Positions 17,035-24,819 of a stretch of DNA of 40,090 bases are shown piece by piece. The notes beneath the pieces were generated by a model. It did not search any database, was not told where the DNA came from, and saw only the letters and a program-made list of their open reading frames with translations. The number at the start of each line of letters is the position of its first letter. Within the stretch, counting starts at the first letter, position 1. Position numbers and translations under genes: made by a program. Origin of the DNA: Clostridiales bacterium (GTDB lineage Bacteria; Bacillota; Clostridia; Saccharofermentanales; DTU023); NCBI GenBank assembly GCA_004556925.1, contig SFFI01000017.1, forward strand, positions 1-40,090, given 5' to 3'.

Positions 17035-17083
17035 CTTCTGCGTATCTTCGTGCGATGGGGATAGGCAAAGAGCTGAGGGCGGA

Positions 17084-18853
17084 CTAGGCTACAGGACCTT
17101 CCAGGGCTAATTGCTGCTTGTTAAACTGGTCGGCATACCACTTGCCAGCGGCTAGCAGGTCCTGGTGGCTACCACGCTCCACTATTTTGCCTTGGTCTAA
17201 GACTAAAATGAGGTCGCAGTCTTTCACGGCAGATAGGCGGTGGGCGGAGATGAGGGTGGTCTTACCCGCCCTATCCTGGCGGAGGCCAGTCAAGATATGG
17301 TCTTCGGTAAGGGCATCAACGGCTGACAGGCAGTCGTCCAGGATCAGGATGTCCGCCTCCTTCATCAAGGCTCGGGCGATAGATATTCTCTGCTTCTGTC
17401 CCCCCGAGAGGGCGATGCCTTTTTCCCCCGTTTCAGTATCTAGGCCCTCAATAAACTGGTCAAGGTCCTTCTTCAGGTCTGCTATCTCTAGGACTTGGTC
17501 CAGACGTTTTTCAGCTTGTCCATCTTCTAAATCTTGGTCCTCCGCGCCTAAAAGAATATTTTCCCGGATTGTTCTGGAGAAGAGAAAAGATTGTTGGGGC
17601 ACGTAGGACAGCCTTGCTTTTAACTGTTTGCGGTCAATTAAAGCCAAGTCTTGGCCTCCTACATAGATTTGCCCCTCGGCCAGGGGATAGAAGTGGAGGA
17701 ATTGGCGTAAAAGGCTGGTCTTACCTGACCCAACAGGCCCTACCAAGCCCAGACTTTGCCCTTGGCCTAGGTCAAAGGAAATATCCTGCAAGGCATACTG
17801 ATCTTTCTCCGCCAGGGGATACTGAAAGGACAGGCCCTCCACCTTAATGTTGGTTTCCGGGGGGTAATCCAAGGGAGCTTCCGGGTCCTCAACATCTAAA
17901 GGCGTATTCAAGACCTCATCTACCCGGTCCATTGCTGAGGACCCCTGCTGGGCTGTAATTAGGAATTCCCCAATGGCGATCATGGGCCAGGACAGCATGT
18001 TCAGGTAGAAGGAAAATGAGAGCAAGGCTCCGGTGGTCAAACGCCCAGCGTTAATTTCCAAAATTCCACTTGCCATGGCGAGGACAAAAGCCAGGGTAGG
18101 AATAAGGGTGGTCATAGGCCGGTAGAGCTGCGAAAGCCGGGCAGTCCGGAGTTTTTTGTGAAAAAGAGTCTCGGTCTTGGCCGCGAACTTCTCAATTTGC
18201 TGGTCTTCTAAATTGTAAGCCCGGACCATGCGTATCCCCGCTACACCCTCCAAGACGGACTCGTTAAGCTCATCAAAGGCTGTCTGGGCCTCGTCATAAT
18301 AAATATAGAGCTTCCGACCAATCTTTTGGGCGAACAAAACCAGGAAGGGGTAGGGGAGGAGCGATAGGAGGGTGACCCTCCAGGAGATGGATAGCATGAC
18401 GATCAAGATGATTCCCGGATAGATGCTAGCATCGAAAAAGGCCATGGTGCCATAGGCGGCTAGGTCCGATATGGCATCCACATCGTTAGTGGCCTTGCCC
18501 ATGAGGGCCCCAGTAGAGTATTTGCTGAAGAAAATAGGCCCCTGATGCAAAACCCGCTTAAAGAGACGTATGCGGGTGAGGCGGTCAATTTCGTCTGAAG
18601 CCTGGAAGATCTTGAGTCCCCAGATAAAGGACGTTAGATACAAGGTCACGGCGATGGCCAGCATGAGGAGGATATTGCGGGTTAAGCCCGACGCAGTAAT
18701 GCTGCCGTTGACGATAGCATCGGTGGTAGTGCCCAGAATCTTAGGCGGGAGAATATCCAAAACGTAGGTGATGGCTAGGCAAAAAAGACCAATAATATAG
18801 TTCTTTTTATAATATTTGATAAACCATTTAAATTTATTGTAAAAATCTCGCAT
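17084..18853 (-). CDS. ABC exporter half-transporter with degenerate ATP site (BmrC/YheI-like)
   Basis: 589 residues: N-terminal six-helix exporter domain beginning FKWFIKYYKKNYIIGLFCLAI, then a nucleotide-binding domain with Walker A LGLVGPVGSGKTSL, signature ALSGGQKQRISIARAL, and Walker B ILILDDCLSAVD, in which Asp replaces the catalytic Glu. The H-loop is TLISAHRLSAV. These features match the BmrC/YheI subunit of heterodimeric exporters. It is followed by its BmrD-like partner and starts 32 bases after the formyl-THF cyclo-ligase gene, so it is probably carried on the SCIFF operon transcript. Confidence 0.88.
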   Translation of the reverse strand: MRDFYNKFKWFIKYYKKNYIIGLFCLAITYVLDILPPKILGTTTDAIVNGSITASGLTRNILLMLAIAVTLYLTSFIWGLKIFQASDEIDRLTRIRLFKRVLHQGPIFFSKYSTGALMGKATNDVDAISDLAAYGTMAFFDASIYPGIILIVMLSISWRVTLLSLLPYPFLVLFAQKIGRKLYIYYDEAQTAFDELNESVLEGVAGIRMVRAYNLEDQQIEKFAAKTETLFHKKLRTARLSQLYRPMTTLIPTLAFVLAMASGILEINAGRLTTGALLSFSFYLNMLSWPMIAIGEFLITAQQGSSAMDRVDEVLNTPLDVEDPEAPLDYPPETNIKVEGLSFQYPLAEKDQYALQDISFDLGQGQSLGLVGPVGSGKTSLLRQFLHFYPLAEGQIYVGGQDLALIDRKQLKARLSYVPQQSFLFSRTIRENILLGAEDQDLEDGQAEKRLDQVLEIADLKKDLDQFIEGLDTETGEKGIALSGGQKQRISIARALMKEADILILDDCLSAVDALTEDHILTGLRQDRAGKTTLISAHRLSAVKDCDLILVLDQGKIVERGSHQDLLAAGKWYADQFNKQQLALEGPVA

Positions 18854-18885
18854 GTAGTCTCCTCTGTCCTGACTTTTTGTGGTAA

Positions 18886-19491
18886 TTAGGCCAAGATGAT
18901 TTCCTTTTCGGTTATGAGTAGGTCGAGTTTTTGGTCAAAGGCATTACGGGGGATGTGGTCCACTTCCTGGCAGGCAAAGGCCACACCCAAGAGGACTGCC
19001 CGGCTGGGTATGCGGGCGATATAGCGGTCATAAAAGCCTCCCCCGTAGCCGATCCGGTAGAGGTCTCGATCAAAACCCAAGAGCGGTACCAGGACCAGGT
19101 CAATAGCCTGGGGCTCAACTTTTTGGTCCAGGTCTGGATCTGGGGTAGGGAAGCCATAGGGGTCCATAGCCATGTGTTCCAGGTCTCGCGGGATGTAAGA
19201 CTCCATACGCCCCTGGTCGAAAATGGCAGGGAAGCACAGCTGCTTGCCCGCCTGCAAGGCCTGGTCAAAGAGCAGGCTAACCTGGACCTCGGTAGACATA
19301 GGGTAGAAGCTAAAGATCAGCTGGGCTTTGTGGTAGGCCTCTTGAGCGACTATCTGCTTGGCGATCTCCTGGGAGGCCTGGCTGCGGACCTCGGCTCCCA
19401 GGGCCTTACGTCGCTGTTTCAGTTCTTTGCGCAGGGTTTTTTTGACCTGGTCGAGTTCTGTTGGATCGAAAGTTTGAGCGGAGTTCATCAT
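18886..19491 (-). CDS. 5-formyltetrahydrofolate cyclo-ligase
   Basis: About 201 residues. Diagnostic stretches are LRKELKQRRKAL near the start, IFSFYPMSTEVQ, and the substrate/ATP motif LVPLLGFDRDLYRIGYGGGFYDRY near the C terminus. The enzyme converts 5-formyl-THF to 5,10-methenyl-THF using ATP and recycles this folate storage form. ATG 19489-19491 was preferred to the in-frame ATG at 19506 because GGAGG lies eight bases before it, inside the longer version's first codons. It lies 47 bases after the decarboxylase gene and just before the exporter pair. Confidence 0.92.
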   Translation of the reverse strand: MMNSAQTFDPTELDQVKKTLRKELKQRRKALGAEVRSQASQEIAKQIVAQEAYHKAQLIFSFYPMSTEVQVSLLFDQALQAGKQLCFPAIFDQGRMESYIPRDLEHMAMDPYGFPTPDPDLDQKVEPQAIDLVLVPLLGFDRDLYRIGYGGGFYDRYIARIPSRAVLLGVAFACQEVDHIPRNAFDQKLDLLITEKEIILA

Positions 19492-19538
19492 GCTCTTTTC
19501 CTCCATGTGGTCTCATTTGCAGGCGGTTATTGTGCGGC

Positions 19539-20918
19539 CTATTCCGCCACCACCGATATTTTGGGGATCCCGTAGTAGGTCAGGAGATTCAGGGTTTGCT
19601 GGTTAAGTCTCTCCCCGGATACGGCCAAGGGAATGGCCGGAGGACAGGAAACCGTAGGGGAAGCGCAGATGCGGTCCAGGGCCTTACCGACTTCCAAATT
19701 TTCTTGGGCAGAAAAGACTGCCTCGCGGATGGTCATGGCCTTTTCGGGGGCCTGGTGGAGGTGGTCCAGGATAACCTGGCTTTGCCGTTCGTCCGAGGGA
19801 GCCCACTGGCACTGTCCCAAGGCGTCAGTCAGACGATCCAGGTCCTCCTGGCTATTCTGCGGGGTTACCATGAGTACCACATAATCGCGGTCAGCATACT
19901 CCTCAACAATTTGGTGAGAACGCAGGATTTGGGCAATTTCCAAGCCACTGAGCCCCTGAGGCGCACGCAGGGTGATCTTGAGGGGCTCAGTTTCTTCAAC
20001 CTGCCAGCCCTGGGCCCGGAGCCTTGCCCTAGTTTTCTCCACCGGTTCCAGCCAGGCGGCCAGGTCTTGGGCATAGCTACCTGCCAGATAGCGGTTGGCT
20101 AAGTCTAAGGAAGCCAGGATAAGATAAGAGGGGCTGGTAGACCCAAAAAGATTCATGGCAGGCTTGGCCTGGTCCTTAAAGAAGGCCGGGAGGCTTTTGC
20201 CCAAGTGGAGGTAGGCGCCGCCCGTTAAGACGGGCAGGGTCTTGTGGGCCGAGTCACAGCAAATGTCCGCCCCGATATCCAGGGGATGGCAGGGCTGGGC
20301 CAAGAAATGCTGGTAGGCTCCGTGGGCATTATCCACTGCGAGGAAGGTACCGTAGTGATGGCAGATCTGAGCCAGTTCCCTAATATTGGCTCTACCACCC
20401 AGATAGTCAGGACTCGTGAGATAGACTGCAGCTGGCTGGCGCGGGGCCTTTCGTAAGGCGGTTTCCAAGTCTTCCGCCTCAATTCTTCCCGAGCAGATAG
20501 AGTCTGATTGGGGCGGCCAGAGCCAGTCAACTTCTCCATCCACCAGGGCTAAGGCATACATAAAGGCCTTGTGGGCATTACGGCCGGCGATAAAGTAGGG
20601 CCGCCTGGCCTCCTGACCCGTGCTTTTGCGGTCTTGGATTTGGGCATAGCAAGACAGGAGGTAAACCATAGCTCGGATACTTTGGCTAGACCCCTCGGTG
20701 GAAAAGAGGCTTGCTTGAGAGCCGAAAAGCTCTGTGGCATGGCCTTCGCTGGCGGCAATGATCGTGGTGGGCCTAGCTAGGTCATCTGCCCCGGCAAAGT
20801 CCGTAATATCCATGTCCTCGCAGCCCAAAAAGTGCTTCCCCTTGTGGCCCGGCATGTGAAGGCGTACCCCATGCTCAGATTGATAACGATTCAGAAAATC
20901 ATAAATTGGCGTGTCCAT
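19539..20918 (-). CDS. Orn/Lys/Arg decarboxylase family protein (YaaO/SpeA-like)
   Basis: 459 residues from ATG 20916-20918. It has the group III PLP decarboxylase pattern: an early HMPGHKG, then EGHATELFGSQASLFSTEGSSQS, LTSPDYLGG, AVDNAHGAYQHF, and SAHKTLPVLTGGAYLH with the PLP lysine K226. Relatives of this shorter Gram-positive form decarboxylate arginine, lysine or ornithine and feed polyamine synthesis; which amino acid cannot be read here. The start lies 11 bases after the SCIFF maturase stop. Extending upstream would overlap that gene. No good ribosome binding site is seen, so translation may be coupled to the maturase gene. Confidence 0.88.
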   Translation of the reverse strand: MDTPIYDFLNRYQSEHGVRLHMPGHKGKHFLGCEDMDITDFAGADDLARPTTIIAASEGHATELFGSQASLFSTEGSSQSIRAMVYLLSCYAQIQDRKSTGQEARRPYFIAGRNAHKAFMYALALVDGEVDWLWPPQSDSICSGRIEAEDLETALRKAPRQPAAVYLTSPDYLGGRANIRELAQICHHYGTFLAVDNAHGAYQHFLAQPCHPLDIGADICCDSAHKTLPVLTGGAYLHLGKSLPAFFKDQAKPAMNLFGSTSPSYLILASLDLANRYLAGSYAQDLAAWLEPVEKTRARLRAQGWQVEETEPLKITLRAPQGLSGLEIAQILRSHQIVEEYADRDYVVLMVTPQNSQEDLDRLTDALGQCQWAPSDERQSQVILDHLHQAPEKAMTIREAVFSAQENLEVGKALDRICASPTVSCPPAIPLAVSGERLNQQTLNLLTYYGIPKISVVAE

Positions 20919-20929
20919 CTTGTTTGGTG

Positions 20930-22390
20930 TTAACCCTCTTGCTCTTGGCGGCTGGCTTTCGCAACCTCCAGCATAATGGCGCATTCGATGCGCTTCTTAA
21001 ATAGTTCACAACCTGCTTCGTAAATCCCCAAGATTGAGCCTGTGGCGTGGTAGGCATTGGCCGCGCAGCCACCAGAACAATATAATTGGGCCCAACATTC
21101 CCGGCACTCCGGCCGGGCATAGGCATTGCAAGCGCGGAAGTCTTCGCGAATATCTGGATTGGTGACCCCTTGCCAAATATCTCCCAATTTATACTTTTCT
21201 TCGCCGACAAATTGGTGGCAGGGATAGAGGTCACCCCAAGGGGTGACGGCCATATATTCGGTTCCGGACCCGCAGCCTGAGATCCGCTTGTAGATGCAAG
21301 GTCCCTGGTCCAGGTCCAGCATGTAGTGGTAGAAGGTAAAGGGCATGCCTTCTTGATCCCGCTTGTCCATTTCCTTGGCTAGGACTTCATATTGGTCCTT
21401 GACCAGGTCTATATCCTCTGGGGTGAGGGCCATGGGATCACCCGGAGCGGTCACGACAGGCTCCATGCTGAGCTCGGTAAAGCCCAGATCGGCCATGTGG
21501 AAAACATCCTTGGTAAAGTCCGGATTCCTGTGGGTAAAGGTCCCCCGCATGTAATAATTCTTGTCGCCGCGCGCCTTAACTAGTTCTTGGAACTTGGGCA
21601 CAATACGGTCATAGGATCCGCGGCCCTGGTAATCTACCCGGCTGGCGTCGTTGATTTCCTTGCGCCCATCAAGGCTCAAGACGACATTGGACATCTCGCG
21701 ATTGCAGAAGTCGATGACCTCTTCATCAATCAAGATACCATTGGTGGTGAGGGTAAAGCGGAAGTGCTTGCCCTTTTCCTCCTCTATGCTGCGGGCGTAG
21801 GCTACCAAGTCCTTGACGACCTGCCAGTTCATGAGGGGCTCGCCCCCAAAAAAGTCAACTTCCAGGTTGTGACGGCTGCCAGAGTTTTCCACAAGGAAAT
21901 CCAAGGCTCTTTTACCCACCTCATAGGACATCAGGGCGCGGTCACCGTGGTACTTGCCCTGGCTGGCAAAGCAATAGGAGCAGTTCAGATTGCAGGTATG
22001 GGCCACGTGAAGGCAGAGGGCCTTGATCACATTGCCAGACCGGGCCTTGAACTCGCCAGCCATAGGGGCATAGTGGTCTTCACTATATAGCTGGCCCTGG
22101 GCCTTTAGGGCTTCCACATCATCCGCCAAGTCCTCCAGGTCGGCCAAACTAAGGGTACCATAGTCTACAGAGTGAGACTGATTAGTGCCTGGGCTGGAAG
22201 CTAGCTGACCATCTTTGCCAGACTTTTTTGGGGCCTGATACTGGTCCCAGATCCGGGCAATCGTTTGCTCACGTCCCAATTCAGGGTAGAGGGCAATAAA
22301 GTCATAGGCCAGGTCGTCCACCACGTGGACAGCACCAGAACAGGTATCCAAAACAATGTTGTAGCCGTTTAATTGGTATTGGTGTAACAG
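20930..22390 (-). CDS. scfB: SCIFF peptide maturase, radical SAM/SPASM enzyme
   Basis: About 486 residues. It begins like other SCIFF maturases (HQYQLNGYNIVLDTCSGAVHVVDD), then has the radical SAM motif CNLNCSYC, FFGGEPLMNW, and a SPASM domain with CGSGTEYMAVTPWGDLYPCHQF and CRECWAQLYCSGGCAAN. The family makes Cys-to-Thr or similar thioether links in the SCIFF peptide using S-adenosylmethionine and auxiliary [4Fe-4S] clusters. The likely start is CTG 22388-22390: AAAGGAG is eight bases upstream and the protein then begins where the family normally begins. The TTG at 22421-22423 has no ribosome binding site. An attenuator-like terminator separates it from the peptide gene. Confidence 0.94.
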   Translation of the reverse strand: MLHQYQLNGYNIVLDTCSGAVHVVDDLAYDFIALYPELGREQTIARIWDQYQAPKKSGKDGQLASSPGTNQSHSVDYGTLSLADLEDLADDVEALKAQGQLYSEDHYAPMAGEFKARSGNVIKALCLHVAHTCNLNCSYCFASQGKYHGDRALMSYEVGKRALDFLVENSGSRHNLEVDFFGGEPLMNWQVVKDLVAYARSIEEEKGKHFRFTLTTNGILIDEEVIDFCNREMSNVVLSLDGRKEINDASRVDYQGRGSYDRIVPKFQELVKARGDKNYYMRGTFTHRNPDFTKDVFHMADLGFTELSMEPVVTAPGDPMALTPEDIDLVKDQYEVLAKEMDKRDQEGMPFTFYHYMLDLDQGPCIYKRISGCGSGTEYMAVTPWGDLYPCHQFVGEEKYKLGDIWQGVTNPDIREDFRACNAYARPECRECWAQLYCSGGCAANAYHATGSILGIYEAGCELFKKRIECAIMLEVAKASRQEQEG

Positions 22391-22440
22391 AGTGATCTCT
22401 CCTTTACTGGGAGTTTTCAACAAACTCGCTTCGGTTTTCT

Positions 22441-22471
22441 CAAAAAAAAAGGAGGCTCAGTAGCCTCCTTA
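22441..22471 (-). terminator. Rho-independent terminator/attenuator between SCIFF peptide and maturase genes
   Basis: On the minus strand GGAGGCT (22462-22468) and AGCCTCC (22451-22457) form a stem with a 4-base loop, followed by nine T residues (A at 22442-22450). It lies 20 bases after the peptide stop. Partial read-through would give many peptide transcripts per maturase transcript. Confidence 0.9.
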
Positions 22472-22490
22472 AGTATGCTTGACTGCTTAC

Positions 22491-22637
22491 TTAGTCTTCC
22501 TTGTGTTCGCAAGACTGGTTTGCTACGCCGCAGGAAGTCTTGCAGGCCGACTGGCAGGAGGTTTGGCATTCACCGCAGCCACCGTCTTTGGCGCTGGCGC
22601 AGAGATTGCGAGTCTTTAGGCTTTTAATTCTTTTCAT
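22491..22637 (-). CDS. scfA: SCIFF (six cysteines in forty-five) ranthipeptide precursor
   Basis: 48 residues from ATG 22635-22637, with GGGAGA seven bases upstream, to TAA 22491-22493. The core GCGECQTSCQSACKTSCGVA closely matches the conserved SCIFF sequence, with cysteines at 21, 24, 28, 32, 36 and 43 and the NQSCE tail. SCIFF peptides are nearly universal in Clostridia and are converted to thioether-bridged peptides by the adjacent maturase; a role in signalling has been proposed. This copy has an extra cysteine at position 13, in the leader-like part. It is the first gene of its operon, with a candidate promoter about 60 bases upstream. Confidence 0.95.
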   Translation of the reverse strand: MKRIKSLKTRNLCASAKDGGCGECQTSCQSACKTSCGVANQSCEHKED

Positions 22638-22695
22638 GATAAGTTCTCCCATCTATTGTCTAAACCACAGTTCTTAGGCTAGTTCACAAGGCTAA

Positions 22696-22724
22696 TTAAT
22701 ACCATATTGAGCATGGAATTTCAA
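22696..22724 (-). promoter_or_regulatory. Candidate promoter of the SCIFF operon
   Basis: Minus-strand TTGAAA (22719-22724) and TATTAA (22696-22701) with a 17-base spacer. The -35 is one base from consensus and the -10 two. It leaves about 50 bases of leader before the SCIFF ATG. Confidence 0.5.
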
Positions 22725-22788
22725 TAGTAGCTTTTGACTTGACTTTAGTTGCTGACTATCATTTTAGGCGCCCCTCCTTGTGATGTCA

Positions 22789-22814
22789 TGTGACAATTAC
22801 CTGTAATTGTCACA
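22789..22814. promoter_or_regulatory. 26-bp near-perfect palindrome between exporter and SCIFF genes
   Basis: TGTGACAATTAC (22789-22800), two central bases, then its exact complement at 22803-22814. It begins two bases after the stop codon of the exporter gene and has no T run on either strand. It is therefore a better candidate for a regulator operator or an mRNA end-stabilising hairpin than for an intrinsic terminator. It lies about 65 bases upstream of the candidate SCIFF promoter. Confidence 0.6.
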
Positions 22815-22815
22815 C

Positions 22816-24819
22816 TTATTCGAGCTCCAGGGTGCCCATATTTAAGTTGTAATAACGTCCCTTCTGGGCCATCAGCTGGTCATGATTGCCCCGCTCAACA
22901 ATTTCTCCACCTTCTAGTACCATAATGGCGTTGGCATCGCGGACAGTGGAGAGGCGGTGGGCAATGACAAAGGTGGTCCGGCCCGCCATCAGTTGGTCCA
23001 TCCCCTCTGCAATTTGCATCTCGGTTCGGGTATCTACCGAGGAGGTCGCTTCGTCCATGATTACGATAACGGGGTCAGCGATCGCGGTTCTAGCGATAGA
23101 GAGCAACTGGCGTTCGCCTTGGGAAAGGCCCTCACCCTCTTGCACAAGCTCCGTATCGTAGCCCTCCTCTAAACGTGTAATAAAAGCATGGGCATTGGCA
23201 GCCTTGGCCGCCTCAATGACCTCTTCGTCCGTGGCATCCAAGCGACCGTAGCGGATATTTTCCCGAATGGATCCAGAGAATAGGTTAACATCCTGTAGGA
23301 CTACAGAAATGATGGACCTCAGGTCAAATTTATTGATTTCCCGGATATCAATCCCGTCAAGGGTAATACGGCCTTGGTGGATATCGTAGAAGCGGTTAAT
23401 CAGCTTGGTGATGGTTGTCTTACCAGCACCCGTTGAACCTACAAATGCGATCTTTTGCCCCGGCTTGGCATAGAGGGAAACGCCATGGAGGACCTTTTGG
23501 CCGGGGACATAACCAAAGTCCACATCTTGAAAGCGGACGTCGCCTATCACAGGTACTAGCTTGTAGCTGCCAGGGCTGGAGCTTATCAGGGGGTCGGACT
23601 CAAAGTAGGTCAGCTTGCTTGGATCCAAGCGGGTTGCTCCTTCTTGAATCTCCACCTGGGCGGGTACCCGCCAGCAGAGCCCGTGCTGGCCATCGCAGGA
23701 AGCCACCAGGCGAACCGGTCCTTCCATATTCTCTTCCGGAGCATCCAAGAGGCGAAAGATACGCTCCGCCCCAGCAATTGCGGCAAAAAGATTGTTCATC
23801 TGCTGGGATATTTGCGTGATGGGCCTAGCGATGACCCTGGTGTATTGCAGGAAGGCTGCGATGTTGCCGATACTCATACTGCCAGCAATAACCTGAAAAG
23901 CTCCCAGCATGGCAACGACGGCATACATCATGAAGGTAAGGTTGCCCATGACAGGCCAGGTTACAACACCAAAGCTAGCAGCCTTGGTAGCAGAATTCCT
24001 AAGTGATTCTGCCCTGCCCTCAAAGTCTGCCATGGCCCGGTCTTCATAATTAAAAACCTTGACCACCTTTTGTGCGGTCATCATTTCTTCGACAAAGCCA
24101 TTCAGACTGGCGGTTTCCCCTTGACGTTCCCGGTAGAAACGGCCCGACCGACTGGCGATGAAGCGCGTAAACAGCACCATGAGGACAAGGAAGGCGGCCA
24201 CTACTAAGAAGAGCTTCCAAGAAAGGATAATCATCATCACCGTGGTCCCTATAAAGGTGATGATCGAGGTCATGAACTGGGAAACTGCCTGGTCCAGGGT
24301 TTGTGACAGGGTATCAATATCGCTGGTGAAGGTAGACATGATCTCCCCGTGGGTATGGGTGTCAAAGAAGGACATAGGCAGGTGGAGTAGCTTGGCCGCC
24401 AGGTCCTGGCGGATCAAGGTTACGGTACGCTGGGAAAGCACAGCATTAAAACGTCCGCCCAGGTACATAAAAGCAGACTGGGCGATCCCGATCACGGCGA
24501 CGATGACCAGGGACTGAACAAAACGCGGCTGATCAAAGTCCCCGACCACGCTGTCAATAATGGGGGAGAGCATGGCGTTGAGGGCAATCGCAGTCAAAGA
24601 GGCCAAGCCTACGCAGAGGATCCCGGCAAAGAAAAGCTTTTTGTTGTTGCGGAAGTAAGAAAACAACTGCTTGACTGTTTTCCAGGGATTGTCTGGCTTA
24701 AATTTTTTAGCATTAGGGCCAGCCGGGACCTGGCCAGCCTGCCCCGCCTCTTGCTTATGTTGCTCCAGGTCAGCCTGGGCCTTAGGCCGAGACTGATAGT
24801 TTTTTTCTGCTTGACTCAT
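22816..24819 (-). CDS. ABC exporter half-transporter with catalytic glutamate (TM288-like)
   Basis: 667 residues: a polar N-terminal tail of about 45 residues, a six-helix exporter domain, and a nucleotide-binding domain with Walker A AFVGSTGAGKTTI, Walker B VIVIMDEATSSVD (Glu present) and H-loop FVIAHRLSTV. The signature is GLSQGERQ instead of LSGGQ. An extra stretch of about 50 residues, with two cysteines near CDGQHGLCW, lies between the membrane and ATPase domains and ends before GDVRFQDVDFGY; similar linkers occur in clostridial relatives. ATG 24817-24819 overlaps the stop of the partner gene by four bases, so translation is coupled. Exported substrate is unknown. Confidence 0.9.
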   Translation of the reverse strand: MSQAEKNYQSRPKAQADLEQHKQEAGQAGQVPAGPNAKKFKPDNPWKTVKQLFSYFRNNKKLFFAGILCVGLASLTAIALNAMLSPIIDSVVGDFDQPRFVQSLVIVAVIGIAQSAFMYLGGRFNAVLSQRTVTLIRQDLAAKLLHLPMSFFDTHTHGEIMSTFTSDIDTLSQTLDQAVSQFMTSIITFIGTTVMMIILSWKLFLVVAAFLVLMVLFTRFIASRSGRFYRERQGETASLNGFVEEMMTAQKVVKVFNYEDRAMADFEGRAESLRNSATKAASFGVVTWPVMGNLTFMMYAVVAMLGAFQVIAGSMSIGNIAAFLQYTRVIARPITQISQQMNNLFAAIAGAERIFRLLDAPEENMEGPVRLVASCDGQHGLCWRVPAQVEIQEGATRLDPSKLTYFESDPLISSSPGSYKLVPVIGDVRFQDVDFGYVPGQKVLHGVSLYAKPGQKIAFVGSTGAGKTTITKLINRFYDIHQGRITLDGIDIREINKFDLRSIISVVLQDVNLFSGSIRENIRYGRLDATDEEVIEAAKAANAHAFITRLEEGYDTELVQEGEGLSQGERQLLSIARTAIADPVIVIMDEATSSVDTRTEMQIAEGMDQLMAGRTTFVIAHRLSTVRDANAIMVLEGGEIVERGNHDQLMAQKGRYYNLNMGTLELE

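Noticed and set aside
19461..20102. Long plus-strand frame opposite the decarboxylase and folate enzyme genes
   Set aside because: Antisense shadow of two well-supported genes; composition only mirrors their codons.
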